Shown: positions 39,780 to 41,493 of the stretch, in pieces
Layout: each line of letters opens with the position of its first letter
Numbering within the stretch: position 1 is the first letter of the stretch
Source: Desulfuromonadaceae bacterium
Lineage (GTDB): Bacteria > Desulfobacterota > Desulfuromonadia > Desulfuromonadales > Desulfuromonadaceae
Direction of reading: 5' to 3'
DNA: 41,493 bases
Assembly (NCBI GenBank): GCA_027065245.1
Contig: JAMOOS010000192.1
Coordinates: forward strand, 1-41,493
Translations under genes and position numbers: made by a program
The notes under the pieces: generated by a model
What the model was told of the DNA's origin: nothing
The model's database searches: none
What the model saw: only the letters and a program-made list of their open reading frames with translations

Positions 39780-40140
39780 TGGCCAAACTAAAAAGAGTGT
39801 CTAATGTTTTCCTGAAAAATTTTGTTTCTATCTCATCGCTGAAGAAAAAGATGAACTGGTCGCAAATTGCGACTTGAATTCAGGCAGAGATCTAAAATGA
39901 GCCAAGAAATTAGCATTATCGAGAGTAATATTATTCAAAGCAGAATTTTCACCATCCGTGGTTTACAGGTGATGCTGGATAGAGACTTGGCTGAATTTTA
40001 TGGCGTGAAACCCATTCGCTTAAGAGAGCAAGTTAAAAGAAATATCGGGCGATTTCCTGATGATTTTATGTTTTAGCTTACGCCTGAAGAGGTAGATTTT
40101 ATGGTATCGCAAAATGCGATACCTTCAAAACAACATCTAG
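39780..40140 (+). pseudogene. Decayed ORF6N-domain (phage/mobile-element associated) sequences, at least two fragments
   Basis: Fragment 1 encodes CFPEKFCFYLIAEEKDELVANCDL in a broken frame. Fragment 2 (39897-40140) encodes MSQEISIIESNIIQSRIFTIRGLQVMLDRDLAEFYGVKPIRLREQVKRNIGRFPDDFMF-amber-LTPEEVDFMVSQNAIPSKQHLG. Confidence 0.8.
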
Positions 40141-40230
40141 GAGTTTGTCGGACTTGTCGAAAAGGAGCGGTAATATGCACCGGCCAGACGGTTTTGCAGC
40201 CGATGCATGGAAAGCCCGACAGTCTCCTAG
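40137..40230. repeat. Short inverted-repeat element (MITE-like or solo IS ends), 20-nt arms with 16/20 identity
   Basis: CTAGGAGTTTGTCGGACTTG (40137-40156) vs reverse complement of 40211-40230, CTAGGAGACTGTCGGGCTTT. Confidence 0.6.
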
Positions 40231-40371
40231 GCGTATCTGCTTGGACGGGGAGCGCGACGTTATTGATGCTGCAGGTCGTACAGCAAAACTATTTGGGGAA
40301 ACGCCTTTGTAAATGTCCCTGCAAACGCCCATGTAAACAGTAAACGTGATAATTCAGCAGAAAGTAAATAG

Positions 40372-41493
40372 ATGCTCAACAACAAAAAAATCGTTCTCGG
40401 TGTGTGCGGCGGTATCGCAGTTTACAAGGCGGTGGAGTTGCTGCGCCTGCTGGTGAAGGCCGGTGCCGACGTTACCGTGGTAATGACGCGCAATGCCCAG
40501 GAGTTTGTTGCGCCGCTTACGTTTCAAAGTTTATCGGGCAATCCGGTACACAGTGAGCTGTTTAACCTGTATCAGGAAAAAACCATCGGTCATATCTCTC
40601 TTGCCGACGGCGCCGATTTGTTCATTGTTGCACCGGCCACGGCCAACATCATCGGCAAGGTCAATGCCGGTATCGCCGACGATTTGCTTACTACCGCCAT
40701 TATGGCCACCACGGCGCCGGTGTTGTTTGCTCCGGCCATGAACGTCAATATGTATCAGAACCCGGTTTATCAGCGTAACGAGGCGGCGTTGGCGCAACTG
40801 GGTTATCACTTTGTCGCTCCAGCCGAGGGAGAGCTGGCCTGCGGTTACAGCGGCAAAGGCAAACTGGCGGCGGTGGAGGATATTGTCGCCGCTGCCAGGG
40901 CCGCGTTGTCGCCGCAGGATCTGGCCGGTAAAACGGTGTTGGTAAGCGCCGGGCCAACGCGGGAAAACATCGATCCGGTGCGCTATGTCAGCAACTATTC
41001 TTCCGGCAAGATGGGCTATGCCGCGGCGGCGGCGGCGCGACGGCGCGGCGCCCGGGTGGTACTGGTGTCGGGCCCGGTGGCGCTGAGGGCGCCGTGGGAT
41101 GTGGAACTGGTGCCGGTTGTCAGTGCCGCCCAGATGTACGACGCGGTGATGCAGGCGCTGCCGCAGGCTGATGTGGTGATCAAGGCTGCCGCTGTGGCCG
41201 ACTACCGCCCGGCGCAGGCGGCAGAACAGAAGATTAAAAAGAACAGCGACCAGATGAGCCTGGAACTGGAGCGCAACGCTGACATTCTGGCTGCGGTGGG
41301 TCAGAACAAAGGGGAGCGTGTGGTGGTGGGGTTTGCCGCCGAGAGCGAAAAACTGCTTGAGCACGCCGCCGACAAGTTGCGGCGCAAAAACCTGGATATG
41401 ATTGTCGCCAACGATATCACCGCCAGCGGCGCCGGTTTTGATGTCGATACCAACATTGTCAATTTTATCTACGCCGACGGGCGGGTGGAAAAA
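40372..41493 (+). CDS. coaBC: Bifunctional phosphopantothenoylcysteine decarboxylase/synthase (truncated by window end)
   Basis: MLNNKKIVLGVCGGIAVYKAVELLRLL; PAMNVNMY; SAGPTRENIDPVRYVSNYSSGKMGYA; KAAAVADYRP. Confidence 0.96.
   Translation, partial: MLNNKKIVLGVCGGIAVYKAVELLRLLVKAGADVTVVMTRNAQEFVAPLTFQSLSGNPVHSELFNLYQEKTIGHISLADGADLFIVAPATANIIGKVNAGIADDLLTTAIMATTAPVLFAPAMNVNMYQNPVYQRNEAALAQLGYHFVAPAEGELACGYSGKGKLAAVEDIVAAARAALSPQDLAGKTVLVSAGPTRENIDPVRYVSNYSSGKMGYAAAAAARRRGARVVLVSGPVALRAPWDVELVPVVSAAQMYDAVMQALPQADVVIKAAAVADYRPAQAAEQKIKKNSDQMSLELERNADILAAVGQNKGERVVVGFAAESEKLLEHAADKLRRKNLDMIVANDITASGAGFDVDTNIVNFIYADGRVEK

Noticed and set aside
40301-40343. Imperfect tandem repeat AACGCCTTTGTAAATGTCC / AACGCCCATGTAAACAG before coaBC
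   Set aside because: Two short diverged copies only; likely part of the decayed insertion remnant, with no independent support.

Overview
The window is a 41.5-kb stretch of bacterial chromosome. Gene content and order (cdaA-ybbR-glmM-pdxJ-acpS; lysC-cimA; ispE-tRNA-Gln-prs-rplY-pth-hppA-ychF-rpsF-rpsR-DUF2232-rplI-dnaB; a eukaryote-type gltA) suggest a Desulfuromonadales/Geobacter-like member. Most of it is ordinary, densely packed housekeeping sequence. The clearest non-housekeeping structure is at 31673-33020, between rlmN and mtnP. It is an intact REP-associated tyrosine transposase (RAYT/TnpA_REP, HUH motif H59-L-H61, candidate Tyr130) embedded in two arrays of alternately oriented REP sequences. 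I count 14 REP half-units: 7 in A orientation and 7 in B orientation. Each half is 31 nt, GTAG-GTTGGGT-loop-ACCCAAC plus flank, and the A-B pairs recur at exactly 117 nt. The RAYT stop codon and last codons lie inside a REP that has lost its GTAG tetranucleotide. The array boundaries coincide with REP boundaries, and the inter-unit spacer resembles the rlmN 3' end. Other points worth checking: a decayed ORF6N locus with an inverted-repeat element upstream of coaBC, a Cys/His cluster in DnaB, a degenerate GGDEF protein with a retained I-site, a long acidic tail on ribosomal protein S6, and strong hairpins without U-tracts between rplI/dnaB and hppA/ychF. All calls come from reading the sequence; no database search was run.
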